Source: an uncultured Flavobacteriales bacterium (GTDB lineage Bacteria > Bacteroidota > Bacteroidia > CAIKAF01). Taken from it: a DNA stretch of 44,065 nt. Of this stretch, positions 1-8,927 are shown in pieces (positions within the stretch are counted from its first letter, which is position 1; the number at the start of each line of letters is the position of its first letter). A model generated the notes under the pieces. It had not been told where the DNA came from. It searched no databases and saw only the letters and a list, made by a program, of their open reading frames with translations. Where the stretch lies: positions 1-44,065 of the forward strand of contig CALEWF010000056.1 of assembly GCA_937925455.1 (NCBI GenBank), given 5' to 3'. A program made the translations under genes and the position numbers.

Positions 1-30
1 TTACAACTTTAAATCAACTCATCTTCAAAT

Positions 31-176
31 CTGCTGCGGATGGTAGTGGAAAGCCCGGAGGGGCGAAGCCCACAGGGCACGGGGTAGCGGGGCTGAGGGC
101 ACGAAGACACCGCTACCCCGATGCCCTGTGTGGCTGAGCCCCGAGGACTTGTAACGAACAGCCGCATAAAGCAGCC
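31..176 (-). repeat. GC-rich palindromic repeat, copy 1 (short form)
   Basis: First of five related elements; it reads in the reverse orientation relative to copies 2-4. The 83-nt hairpin core lies at 60-142 and matches copies 3 and 4 exactly. The core has nested arms: GGGGTAGCGG/CCGCTACCCC inside, then CACAGGGCA/TGCCCTGTG, then GGGGC..GCC/GGC..GCCCC. This copy lacks the roughly 50-nt tail (GCGGGTG...CGAGGCG) carried by copies 2-5, because bases 1-30 are ordinary AT-rich sequence. It sits beyond the RND operon terminator. No gene is visible in 1-255; the short ORF over 193-375 overlaps the terminator and the RND gene and is not credible. Confidence 0.9.
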
Positions 177-200
177 TATTATCTAAATTCTAATGACAAA

Positions 201-235
201 GGGGAATAAGAAAGCCGGAATTTGCTCCGGCTTTT
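201..235 (-). terminator. Rho-independent terminator of the efflux operon
   Basis: Inverted repeat AAAGCCGGA (211-219) and TCCGGCTTT (226-234) with a 6-nt loop. Read on the minus strand it lies about 20 bp past the stop codon of the RND permease and is followed by a short T-rich run. It is the expected end of the tetR-tolC-adaptor-RND transcript. Confidence 0.8.
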
Positions 236-255
236 TGTTGCATTTTCGTGATGAA

Positions 256-3200
256 TTATTTTTTCCGCACCAAGAAACGATGCTTGAAATTATAGGCCAT
301 GATGTACATGGAAGGAACCACCAAAAGCGTAAGCATGGTAGCCACGGTAAGCCCAAAAATCATGGTCCAAGCTAATGGTCCCCAAAAAGCTACATTATCT
401 CCGCCAAAGTGAATGTGAGGATTTAAATCGGTAAATAAGGTTACAAAGTTGATATTCATCCCCACTGCCAGGGGAATGAGCCCGGCGATGGTAGAAACTG
501 CTGTAAGCAATACAGGAGTCATACGAATAGAACCTGCTTCGACGGCTGCTTCTATCACATTCAACCCTTGGGTTCGCATTTCGTCAATAAATTCAATCAT
601 CAAAATACCATTGCGTATTACAATTCCTGCCATGGCAAATATTCCAACGCCGGTCATGACGATAGAGAATTTCATGCCGAAAATGGAGATGCCCATAAAT
701 ACACCAATTAAACTGAATATTACAGTAGTAAACATCATCAGGGGTTTAACTACTGAATTAAACTGCAATACCATGATAAAGAACATGAGGGCTAAGGCAC
801 CGAGGAACGCAACACTTAAGAAATCTGATGTTTCTTTTTGATCTTCTTGTTGGCCGGTTTGACGAATTTCATATCCTTCCGGAATATTCATATCAGCAAT
901 AATACTTTTTATCTTTGCATTGATGGCATTGGCATTGCCCCCTTTAGTTAAGTTAGAAGAGAGGGTAACCACGCGTTTTTGGTTTTTACGATTGATGCTG
1001 CTGAATGATTCATTATATTCTAACGATACAAAGGATCCCACCGGTACTTTTTTGAATAAACCAGTACCCATATCCATAAACTGAATTTGTAAGCTCAGTA
1101 ATTTTTCAACCTTGTCTCTATATTCATCTTTTAGGCGTAGCATGATCGGGGCATCATCGTTAGCGTCTTTAAATTTGGAAATTTCTTTACCAAATAGAGC
1201 GGTTCGCATTTCCATACCGATTTGTGCCAACGAAACTCCTTCGCGTTGTGCTTTTTCTGCATCAAATTTTAAAACAATTTCAGGTTTATTCAATCGCAAA
1301 TCTGAAGTAATTTCTTCAATTCCGCTAATATTTGCATCGTCAATGCGAAGTTTGAGTTCTTTTGCCAAGTCTTGTAGCACTGAAAATTCGTCTCCACTAA
1401 TTTCAATGTTAATGGGCTTACCGGTGGGAGGACCGGCTTGTTCTTTATCAACCGTAATGGTAGCGCCCGGAATACCTTCTTTAAATTTGTTTCGAATTTC
1501 TTCCAGGGTTTTTCGGGTGCTAAAACCCGGTGTACGATCAGAGAATCCAACAAAAGCCACTGTAACTTTACTTTTATGCGGTGTTGCAACTCGGTCGGGG
1601 TTTCTAGGGTCTCCGGCATTTAACCCAATATTGGATATTACAGATTTAACATTTGGATTGTTATGACCAATTACTTCATAAACGCGTTGTTCAATAATTT
1701 TTGTTACAGAATCAGTAACATTGGCATCTGTACCCATAGGCATTTCGCAATAGATGTATGCGAAATTGGGTTCGGGGTCTGGGAAAAATTCAACTTGTGG
1801 CTGGCGGATTCCCATTACCACAAAACTAATAATTAACAATGCCACGGTTCCAAGTACCACTAATACGGGTCTGTTTTTGTATGTGATGGTTGAAAGTAGC
1901 TTTCGATATACTTTCACCACTTGGGGCCACACGTTATCCTGAAAACGCTGAATAAATCCATGCAAGAAATAATGATAAATGGCAGTAAGAATCATGAATA
2001 ATACCATCAGGTTGCCGAGGCCTCTTCCCAACGCCAAGTAGGCAGCCAATGCTAATACAGCCAATACAATTTCGGCACGAATCAATGTTTTTACAGAGGG
2101 TTTTTCCAGGTGTTCATTTTTACGCATGAATGAAACAGCAAACACCGGATTGATAACAAAAGCTACGAAAAGCGAGGCTCCCAAGGTGAGAATAAGGGTA
2201 ATGGGAAGGTATTTCATAAAGTTACCTACTATACCCGGCCAAAAAAGCAAAGGGAAAAATGGTCCCAGTGTAGTCAATGTTCCTGCTAACACCGGAACAA
2301 ACACTTCGCCGGCGCCGTATTTGGCCGATTGTTCTACTGAAAAGTTGTATTGATGCAATATTCGATGAGTGTTTTCAATTACCACAATAGCATCGTCTAC
2401 AATAATTCCCAGTGCCAGCAAGAAAGAAAATAATACAATTACGTTTAAGGTAAAATCCAGTCCTGGCATAATTAAAAATGCTACGGCAGAAGATAAGGGG
2501 CCGGCTAATGCTACGAAGAAGGCACTTTTTAATCCCATAAAAAACATAAGTAAAACCAGCACTAGAATAAATCCAATTATAAGCGTATTGAATAACTCAT
2601 TAAGATTTTTTCGTGTATTATCAGATTGGTCGCCTGTAATTGTAACTTTAAGTCCGTCAGGGAATTTGGTGTATTTAAATTCGTTGATAATATCCCTTAT
2701 TTTATCTGATGCATTTAGCAAGTTTTCACCGGAACGTTTAATCACGTTTAATGTAATTACCGGTTTTTCATCTAAGCGGGCAAAGTCTTGTTTTTCTTTA
2801 TATCCGTCTATAATTTCTGCTATGTCTTTTAAATAAACCGTATTACCTCGAAATGAACGAACTACAATGTTTTCAATTTCTTTTGGGTCACGAAATTGAC
2901 CAGTTATACGTACATTCCGTCTAAACTGGTCGATGCGTAATTCGCCACTCGAAATATTTAAATTTTCACGAGCTACAGCACTTTCAATATCGCCAAACGA
3001 CACGGAAGCTTGCTGCATTTTATACATATCAACATTAATCTGTATTTCACGCTCTAATCCTCCAACAATATCTACCCGCGTAATTTCTGGAAGTGTTTCA
3101 ATTTTTTCTTCCAGATCTTCTGCAAATTTTTTGAGTTTATCTAATGGAAGGTCTCCAGCGAGGTTAATGTTCATGATTGGAAATTCAGAGAAGTCGAACT

Positions 3201-3618
3201 CTTTAACCTGCGGATCATTTTTCAAATCGTTTGGTAAATCATTTTTGGCTTTATCAACCGCATCGCTAACTTTTTGTTTTGCAATATCTACTTTTACGTT
3301 GGTATTAAACTCGGCAGTGATAATGGATACATCAGAAATGGAGTTACTCTGAATTTTCTTAATACCGTTTACTGATTTGAGCTGTTTTTCAATGGGCTTG
3401 GTAATCAGGTTTTCTATATCTTCCGGTGTTGAGCCCGGATAGATGGTTATCACCGAAATGGTGGGAACCACAATGTCTGGAAACTGCTCTTTAGGAATTT
3501 TTACGAAAGAATAGTATCCTCCAAGCATTATTAGTATGGTGAATACGTAAATGGCAGTACGATTACGAATACACCAGTTGGTAAATTTTAATTCCTTAAA
3601 TTTTTCAATTTCCATCAT
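256..3618 (-). CDS. RND family efflux transporter permease subunit
   Basis: Inner-membrane proton-driven pump of the AcrB/MdtB superfamily, 1120 aa, a usual length for the family. The N-terminal helix (about 20-40) is followed by the porter segment with PEDIENLITKPIE. The paired aspartates of TM4 appear in GIIVDDAIVVIEN near residue 408, and TM10 carries GIVIRNGILMIEF near residue 1002. A second periplasmic half lies between them. Arginine replaces the lysine that AcrB uses in TM10. The gene is last of a minus-strand operon after an adaptor and a TolC-like protein, so the three likely form one tripartite pump, with a TetR regulator as first gene. The start is one of two adjacent ATGs. The substrate cannot be read from the sequence; drugs, detergents or bile-like compounds are more likely than metals. 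Confidence 0.93.
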   Translation of the reverse strand: MMEIEKFKELKFTNWCIRNRTAIYVFTILIMLGGYYSFVKIPKEQFPDIVVPTISVITIYPGSTPEDIENLITKPIEKQLKSVNGIKKIQSNSISDVSIITAEFNTNVKVDIAKQKVSDAVDKAKNDLPNDLKNDPQVKEFDFSEFPIMNINLAGDLPLDKLKKFAEDLEEKIETLPEITRVDIVGGLEREIQINVDMYKMQQASVSFGDIESAVARENLNISSGELRIDQFRRNVRITGQFRDPKEIENIVVRSFRGNTVYLKDIAEIIDGYKEKQDFARLDEKPVITLNVIKRSGENLLNASDKIRDIINEFKYTKFPDGLKVTITGDQSDNTRKNLNELFNTLIIGFILVLVLLMFFMGLKSAFFVALAGPLSSAVAFLIMPGLDFTLNVIVLFSFLLALGIIVDDAIVVIENTHRILHQYNFSVEQSAKYGAGEVFVPVLAGTLTTLGPFFPLLFWPGIVGNFMKYLPITLILTLGASLFVAFVINPVFAVSFMRKNEHLEKPSVKTLIRAEIVLAVLALAAYLALGRGLGNLMVLFMILTAIYHYFLHGFIQRFQDNVWPQVVKVYRKLLSTITYKNRPVLVVLGTVALLIISFVVMGIRQPQVEFFPDPEPNFAYIYCEMPMGTDANVTDSVTKIIEQRVYEVIGHNNPNVKSVISNIGLNAGDPRNPDRVATPHKSKVTVAFVGFSDRTPGFSTRKTLEEIRNKFKEGIPGATITVDKEQAGPPTGKPINIEISGDEFSVLQDLAKELKLRIDDANISGIEEITSDLRLNKPEIVLKFDAEKAQREGVSLAQIGMEMRTALFGKEISKFKDANDDAPIMLRLKDEYRDKVEKLLSLQIQFMDMGTGLFKKVPVGSFVSLEYNESFSSINRKNQKRVVTLSSNLTKGGNANAINAKIKSIIADMNIPEGYEIRQTGQQEDQKETSDFLSVAFLGALALMFFIMVLQFNSVVKPLMMFTTVIFSLIGVFMGISIFGMKFSIVMTGVGIFAMAGIVIRNGILMIEFIDEMRTQGLNVIEAAVEAGSIRMTPVLLTAVSTIAGLIPLAVGMNINFVTLFTDLNPHIHFGGDNVAFWGPLAWTMIFGLTVATMLTLLVVPSMYIMAYNFKHRFLVRKK

Positions 3619-3651
3619 TTTAGATTTTCGCTAGTTGTACTTTTGTATATC

Positions 3652-4785
3652 TTAAAAAATAAGAGGTTGGCCATCTACTACTTCATTTTGTCCGGAAACT
3701 ATAATTAAATCACCCTTGCTAAGTCCCGAGGTAATTACCGTTTTGCCATCGTATTCACTGCCGGTATCAATTTCGCGTTTGCGTGCATAATATTTACCAT
3801 TTTCATTTACGGCTACCATAATGAAACGCTGCTTGCCGGCACGTTGAATCAGATTGGAAGAGACTACCAATACATCCTCCAATTTCTGATCATTGATTTT
3901 TAATTTGGCAATCATGTTGGGGCGTAGCATTTTTTCTTTGTTGTCTAATTTTACTTCAATGGCAAATGAGCGGTTTTGCTGGTTGATGACTTGACCCACA
4001 AAACTGATTTTTGAAGTAATTACTTTTCCAATATCGGGAAGTTCAATAATTACATCATCTCCTTTTCGAATGTTGGCAATGTAGTTATCGCTTACCATGG
4101 CTTTTACTTTTACTTTATCAAGATTTACCACTCGAATGCCTGACATCCCCGGGTTAGCCATTTCACCAATTTTTACATTTACTGCATCAACCGTTCCTGC
4201 AATGGGTGATTTTATCCGCGTCATAGCAATTTGAGCTTCGATGGTTTTTACGCGGTTTTCTAAACTTTCTTTTTGTGTTTTTGCCTGCAGGTATTGAATT
4301 TCACTACCAATGTTTTGATCCCAAAGCCTTTTTTGTTTTTCATAAGCTGTAGTGGCTAATGCTAGGGATGTTTTTACTTCTTCCAACGTGTTGCTAAGTG
4401 CTGATGCATCCATGTTGGCAAGCAGGGTTCCACGGCTTACGCGGTCGCCTTCTTTTACATGTATGGCAGTGATAATTCCCGGCATTTCCGGGCTTACCAT
4501 GATGTTTTCATCCGAATCTATGGTTCCTTGGATATCGATATAATGAACAAACTGAGTCCCTTTTAGCGTATCTACTTTTACTAATCGAGCCTTAAGGCCT
4601 ATACTACCTGTAGTATCAATCAATGCAATTTCTTTTTCCAGTTCAGCTATTTTTAATTCCAACTCCTGTAGCTGAATTTTGTATTTATCTAGTTTCTTTT
4701 TACGTGCTTCCAAATCACCGGATGCTGCACCTCCGCAAGCCCAAAGCAAGGATGCCACTACGCTGATTACAATGATGTTTTTCAT
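3652..4785 (-). CDS. RND efflux periplasmic adaptor (membrane fusion lipoprotein)
   Basis: Periplasmic adaptor linking the RND pump to the outer-membrane channel, 377 aa. A lipoprotein signal ends in the lipobox LWAC (Cys about 16), so it is probably anchored to the inner membrane by lipid. A coiled coil follows (about 25-60), then the barrel-sandwich half EMPGIITAIHVKEGDRVSRG typical of HlyD/AcrA adaptors. A second helical hairpin region (about 125-165) is followed by the other lipoyl half IKSPIAGTVDAVNVKIGE and a C-terminal beta-barrel and membrane-proximal domain. It lies 31 bp after tolC and 33 bp before the RND gene. The family assignment is firm; the partner is inferred from the operon. 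Confidence 0.92.
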   Translation of the reverse strand: MKNIIVISVVASLLWACGGAASGDLEARKKKLDKYKIQLQELELKIAELEKEIALIDTTGSIGLKARLVKVDTLKGTQFVHYIDIQGTIDSDENIMVSPEMPGIITAIHVKEGDRVSRGTLLANMDASALSNTLEEVKTSLALATTAYEKQKRLWDQNIGSEIQYLQAKTQKESLENRVKTIEAQIAMTRIKSPIAGTVDAVNVKIGEMANPGMSGIRVVNLDKVKVKAMVSDNYIANIRKGDDVIIELPDIGKVITSKISFVGQVINQQNRSFAIEVKLDNKEKMLRPNMIAKLKINDQKLEDVLVVSSNLIQRAGKQRFIMVAVNENGKYYARKREIDTGSEYDGKTVITSGLSKGDLIIVSGQNEVVDGQPLIF

Positions 4786-4816
4786 ACGTCTTGATTATTC
4801 GTGGTTATTCTGTTTT

Positions 4817-6181
4817 TTAAAATTTATTCATGGTTTTATCCAGTTCGATTTTTGCATTTAGTAGCTCAAATACGGCCTGGAAATATTTTTGTTGACTTTC
4901 GAAGTATTGTTGTTCGCTTTGACTTAAGTTAAGCGAAGAAATTAGTCCTTCGCGGTATTTAATGTTATTTACCCGGCGTATTTTTTCAGCTAGTTCAAAT
5001 CCTTTTTTAGCCGTTAGGTATCGTTTATAATTATTTGTTACCTGGTTCTTGGCGTTGCTGTATCCTAACAAAAGTCCACGCTCTACATTGCGTTGCAAAT
5101 TTTGAGTTTTTTGCATTTCAATTTTTAGCTGCTGAAGTTTTGAAACCCGGCTCCAACTTGAAAAAATCGGAACGTTTAGTTGAAAACCCCAAATCACACC
5201 ATTAAGATTTGATGAAGTTCCATTTCCTAAGAACAGCCAACGTTCGTTATTAAAGAAGTTTCCACCTACCGTGAAGAATGTTGAAAGGCTTGGGAATGCC
5301 GCCGCCCGTTGCAGTTGAATTTGTTTTTTATCAATCAAGAGTTTTTGTGAAATTAATTTGTAATCAATGTTTGAACGTACATCAATAGAATCCGTCAGGG
5401 TTGAAATCAAACCTTCGAACTGCGCCGTTTGGATAAGATTTTCAAGGTTGTCTGTTAACAAAATTTCTTTTTCTAAGGGATAGCCCATTTGAAATTTTAG
5501 CGACATTAAGGCCAATTCTTTAGATTGTTTAATTTGGTTGTAGGCATCTTGTGTGTTGTATTGTATAAGTTTTAATTGCTCTACATCCAATTCTTCAATC
5601 AACCCTTCTTTGTGTAATTGTTCGGTTTCAAATACACTGCGGTTTACAATCTTCAGCGATGAATCTAAGATACGTTCAGATTCTGCGGCAATCAAAGCCA
5701 GGTAATAGGATTTATACACCTGTTCTTTTACATCACGATCTGTTTTTATTTTTTGTTGTTTTGTTAGTTCCAAAAATGTTTTAGCCGTTTGAATGCCGAT
5801 AAAGTATTGCCCGTTTACAACCAACATGGATGCTGTTGCTGATGCATTCATGCTGTTTAATGGTGCGGCATTTATAGCTACAAATTCGTTTGGATTTGGA
5901 TTAGGTCCTAATACGTTGGGAAAAATAAACACAGGTGGTTTGATGTTGTAATTGTATTGTGCATTTCCATTGATTTGCACCAAGCCCGAACCAATATTTT
6001 CATTGATAAGATGGCGCCCCTTTTCAATATCTTTTGATGCATTGATGGAATTTACATTGTTTTGCAACGCGTATTCAATGGCTTCTTGCAGGCTGAATGT
6101 AGTTTTGTTATTTTGTGAATGTGTCTCTAAGAATACCAAACTTAACGAGAGCACGCATAAAATTTTTTTAGAGGTACGCAT
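4817..6181 (-). CDS. TolC family outer membrane efflux protein
   Basis: Outer-membrane exit channel of the tripartite pump, 454 aa, typical for the TolC/OEP family. A signal peptide covers about residues 1-22 (cut after ETHSQ). It is followed by FSLQEAIEYALQNN, the usual opening helix of OEP repeat 1. Two long helical repeats follow; the second contains the NVPIFSSWSRVSKLQQ segment common in these channels. It starts 5 bp after the TetR gene and is followed by adaptor and pump, so one promoter upstream of tetR probably serves all four genes. No key feature is missing. Confidence 0.92.
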   Translation of the reverse strand: MRTSKKILCVLSLSLVFLETHSQNNKTTFSLQEAIEYALQNNVNSINASKDIEKGRHLINENIGSGLVQINGNAQYNYNIKPPVFIFPNVLGPNPNPNEFVAINAAPLNSMNASATASMLVVNGQYFIGIQTAKTFLELTKQQKIKTDRDVKEQVYKSYYLALIAAESERILDSSLKIVNRSVFETEQLHKEGLIEELDVEQLKLIQYNTQDAYNQIKQSKELALMSLKFQMGYPLEKEILLTDNLENLIQTAQFEGLISTLTDSIDVRSNIDYKLISQKLLIDKKQIQLQRAAAFPSLSTFFTVGGNFFNNERWLFLGNGTSSNLNGVIWGFQLNVPIFSSWSRVSKLQQLKIEMQKTQNLQRNVERGLLLGYSNAKNQVTNNYKRYLTAKKGFELAEKIRRVNNIKYREGLISSLNLSQSEQQYFESQQKYFQAVFELLNAKIELDKTMNKF

Positions 6182-6186
6182 AGCAG

Positions 6187-6810
6187 TTATTTACTTAATC
6201 CCATTTTTTTTATTTGCACATCAATGTATTCGTTGCCTTTCTCGCTGGCAATGCCCCGTATGTGGTAATAAAAAAGTTCCAGATACAAGGTTTTAAAGTC
6301 AAATTCTTTTTCACCAAATTGGTCTGTCTCAAAGATTAGGTTCACCAGATTGGTGTACGCTATGGCAATGATTCGGCTGTTTAAATTGTTTCGGTATAAG
6401 CCTTCTCTTTTACCACGATTCAAATTTTCTTCAACACACGAAGGAATGTATGAGCGTTTAAAATCTTCATATTTCTTCCAGGCCTCTGGATAATATTTGC
6501 GAAGTTCAAAAAGTACCATAGTTTTCATTTCGCCTAATTCTTTCGTGTTTTTGGCGTATATCTCAAATATTTCATCTATGGCATTGAGTTTTTTTGCAAA
6601 AATTGCATCCATCTGTTCTTTGTGGTAATCCAAATATCCGGATACCACTTTCATAATTAAATCTTTCTTGTCTTTGAAGTACACATAGAGTGTTTTTTTC
6701 GACATACCCAGCTCCCGGGCTATATCTTCCATGGTTACACTTTTTACGCCATAGCGTAAAAATAACTGATGACAAGCGGAAATTATTTGTATATGTTTTT
6801 CTTCCGACAT
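6187..6810 (-). CDS. TetR/AcrR family transcriptional regulator of the efflux operon
   Basis: DNA-binding repressor, 207 aa. The N-terminal helix-turn-helix is clear: an ALFLRYGVKSVTM-like opening (here CHQLFLRYGVKSVTM), then IARELGMSKKTLYVYFKDKKDL at about 29-50, ending in the canonical YxYFxxK segment. The C-terminal ligand and dimer domain is variable, as usual. It is first in the operon, directly before tolC. This arrangement suggests autoregulation and repression of the pump until an inducer binds; that role is inferred. A promoter with a -7 box at 6819-6826 lies immediately upstream, so the transcript would have almost no leader. Confidence 0.92.
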   Translation of the reverse strand: MSEEKHIQIISACHQLFLRYGVKSVTMEDIARELGMSKKTLYVYFKDKKDLIMKVVSGYLDYHKEQMDAIFAKKLNAIDEIFEIYAKNTKELGEMKTMVLFELRKYYPEAWKKYEDFKRSYIPSCVEENLNRGKREGLYRNNLNSRIIAIAYTNLVNLIFETDQFGEKEFDFKTLYLELFYYHIRGIASEKGNEYIDVQIKKMGLSK

Positions 6811-6818
6811 AGTGGGTG

Positions 6819-6849
6819 CAAAGGTAAATAGGTAACCACGGAAACCAAA
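6819..6849 (-). promoter_or_regulatory. Bacteroidota-type promoter of the tetR efflux operon
   Basis: On the minus strand, TTTG (6849-6846) is separated by 19 bp from TACCTTTG (6826-6819), matching the phylum's -33 TTTG and -7 TAnnTTTG consensus. Transcription should begin only a few bases before the ATG at 6810. Around the -33 box lies an imperfect palindrome, GGAAAC (6840-6845) to GTTTCC (6862-6867), a candidate operator for the TetR protein; that part is speculative. Confidence 0.75.
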
Positions 6850-7054
6850 AAATGTTTTAAAGTTTCCAAAGTTTTTAAAAGAATTTAAGAATTTAGAAAT
6901 ATTTCACCCTACTTTTTAGCTGGCAAGCAACAATGATTTAATAAATCTGAGGGAATTATTGAAAATAATTATCATGCGGATTTTTGAATGCATTAGATTT
7001 AAAAGAGCGTGATGAATTCAACTTACCCCATATTATGATTAAAAAATTTATATC

Positions 7055-7240
7055 AGGCTGCTTGGTGCGGCTGTCCGTTACAAGTCCTCGGGGCTCAGCC
7101 ACACATGGCATCGGGGTAGCGGTGTCTTCGTGCCCTCAGCCCCGCTACCCCGTGCCCTGTGGGCTTCGCCCCTGCGGGCTTTTCACTGCCATCCGCAGCA
7201 GTCTGCCTCTACGAGGCGGAGCAACACGTGTTAGCCCCTC
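7055..7240 (+). repeat. GC-rich palindromic repeat, copy 2 (long form)
   Basis: Same element as at 31-176, forward orientation. The 83-nt hairpin core is 7090-7172, with a single change (CACATGGC in place of CACAGGGC) relative to copies 1, 3 and 4. The tail contains TACGAGGCGGAG and ends in a C-rich run. It lies between the tetR promoter region and the 3' end of the DNA ligase gene. An apparent ORF at 6984-7256 is generated by the repeat and is not a gene. The rest of the 518-bp gap (6811-7328) is AT-rich and shows nothing besides the tetR promoter. Confidence 0.9.
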
Positions 7241-7328
7241 TATTTCTGTATTTTAAAATATTCTAAATGACAATTTGGGTATAAAATAAAAAAGGCGTTC
7301 AGCATATTAAAAAAAATGCATGCCAAAA

Positions 7329-8927
7329 TTAAACTATCGAAATCAGGGTTTTTAAATCTGCCAAGGTATTGGCTTCCTCTGCTTTTTTATCGGTACGCCA
7401 ACGAGCAATTCTTGGAAAGCGTAGTGCCACCCCGGATTTATGTCGGGTACTTGGTTGTATGCCTTCAAAGGCCAATTCAAATACCTGCACCGCTTCTACA
7501 CTGCGTACCGGTCCAAATTTTTCAATTGTATGTTGTTTTATCCATCGGTCTAATTGCAAAATTTCTTCATCTTTCAACCCGGAATATGCTTTGGCTATGG
7601 GAACCAATTTTCGTTGTTCGTCCCATACAGCAAATGTGTAATCAGTGTATAAACCAGCTCTTCTTCCATGCCCGGATTGCGCATAAATCATCACAGCATC
7701 AATGGTAAACGGATCTACTTTCCACTTCCACCAGCCTCCTTTTCTTCTTCCAGTACCATATACCGAATCGCGATGCTTTAGCATCAAACCTTCGCTCCCT
7801 TTTTCTGCTGATCGTTGTCTTTCTTGCAACAGAGATTCCCAAGAATCAGCAAAATATAATTCAGAGAGTTTTAATGTATTGGCATTGCATTGATGAACTA
7901 ATTCTTCTAATAATTTTTTTCTTTTCACCAAAGGTTCATTTCGAATATCCATACCCTGATGTTCCAATAAATCATAGGCCATCAGTATCACTGGTATTTC
8001 TTGCAACAGTTTTTTGCTGAGGGTTTTTCTGCCCATCCGCTTTTGTAAAAATTGAAAAGACAGGGGTTTATTATTTTGCCAAGCTAAGATCTCTCCATCA
8101 ATCACGGTGCCTGATGGAAGTTGAGATACCAGCGAATGAAATTCCGGATAGCGATCGGTAACCAACTCTTCGCCTCGTGTCCAAACATAAAGTTGGCCAT
8201 TTCGCACAATCAATTGTGCCCGAATGCCATCCCATTTGTGTTCTGCCAGCCAAGCAGAAGGGTTTTGCTGGATTTGTGAACTATCTTCCAGTGCATACGC
8301 CAAAAAAAACGGATAGGGTTTAGAAAGATGATCAGTGGCTTGAGGCTGCAGAATTAGTTGCTGAAATGTGGTGGTTCTAGGGTCCCAATTTCCCATCAAG
8401 CGGTGGGCGATGATATTTTCTTCCAGTTGAAATGCTTTTGAAATTGCTTTTATAAGCAACCCTTGTGAAACCCCAATACGCAGGCTTCCGGCACTAAGCT
8501 TGTTAAACAAGAATCGTTCGGTTTTGCTTAGTTGCTTCCACAAGGTAATGACTGCTGCTTCTTTGGCTTCTTCTGAATCAAGAGACTGGATATGAAACAC
8601 CTGTTGAATGGTGGTGGCCAATGAATTGGGTTGATGTGTTGGAACTTCCGGTTCGGGGATGATGCCAGCTAAGGTTTCGCCTAAATCGCCTACTGTATGC
8701 CAGGTAGCTTCCACCAACCATTGAGGCAAGCCGGCTGCACGAGCTGCCCAGTTTCTAAGTTGCGTGGTGTTGGCAATACGAGATGGTTTTCGTCCGGTAA
8801 ATAACGCGATGATCCAAAGCCGGTCTTCATCAGAAGCATGAGAGAGGTATTCAGCCAAGAGATTGATTTTTTCCTGGGTTTTGTTGGTTTGATCCAAGGC
8901 TTCAAACAAATCGGCAAAGGCTTTCAT
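7329..8927 (-). CDS. ATP-dependent DNA ligase (ligase-associated repair module)
   Basis: Seals nicks in DNA using ATP, 532 aa. It has an N-terminal helical DNA-binding domain (about 1-200), a nucleotidyltransferase domain with the adenylation motif EHKWDGIRAQL (Lys near residue 230), the further motif VIDGEILAW, SEGLMLKHRDSVY, and the closing motif GGWWKWKVD, then an OB-fold to about 520. This matches the bacterial ligase subfamily found beside an MBL-fold exonuclease, an Lhr-type helicase and a PdeM-like phosphoesterase, not the NHEJ LigD type. It overlaps the upstream exonuclease gene by 4 bp (ATGA), implying coupled translation. The helicase and phosphoesterase are not in this window. It would be an accessory ligase beside the essential NAD-dependent LigA. 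Confidence 0.93.
   Translation of the reverse strand: MKAFADLFEALDQTNKTQEKINLLAEYLSHASDEDRLWIIALFTGRKPSRIANTTQLRNWAARAAGLPQWLVEATWHTVGDLGETLAGIIPEPEVPTHQPNSLATTIQQVFHIQSLDSEEAKEAAVITLWKQLSKTERFLFNKLSAGSLRIGVSQGLLIKAISKAFQLEENIIAHRLMGNWDPRTTTFQQLILQPQATDHLSKPYPFFLAYALEDSSQIQQNPSAWLAEHKWDGIRAQLIVRNGQLYVWTRGEELVTDRYPEFHSLVSQLPSGTVIDGEILAWQNNKPLSFQFLQKRMGRKTLSKKLLQEIPVILMAYDLLEHQGMDIRNEPLVKRKKLLEELVHQCNANTLKLSELYFADSWESLLQERQRSAEKGSEGLMLKHRDSVYGTGRRKGGWWKWKVDPFTIDAVMIYAQSGHGRRAGLYTDYTFAVWDEQRKLVPIAKAYSGLKDEEILQLDRWIKQHTIEKFGPVRSVEAVQVFELAFEGIQPSTRHKSGVALRFPRIARWRTDKKAEEANTLADLKTLISIV

Noticed and set aside
7055..7240. CRISPR array from the recurring repeat
   Set aside because: Copies are 7-13 kb apart, palindromic and of about 150-200 bp, with no spacers between them and no cas genes.
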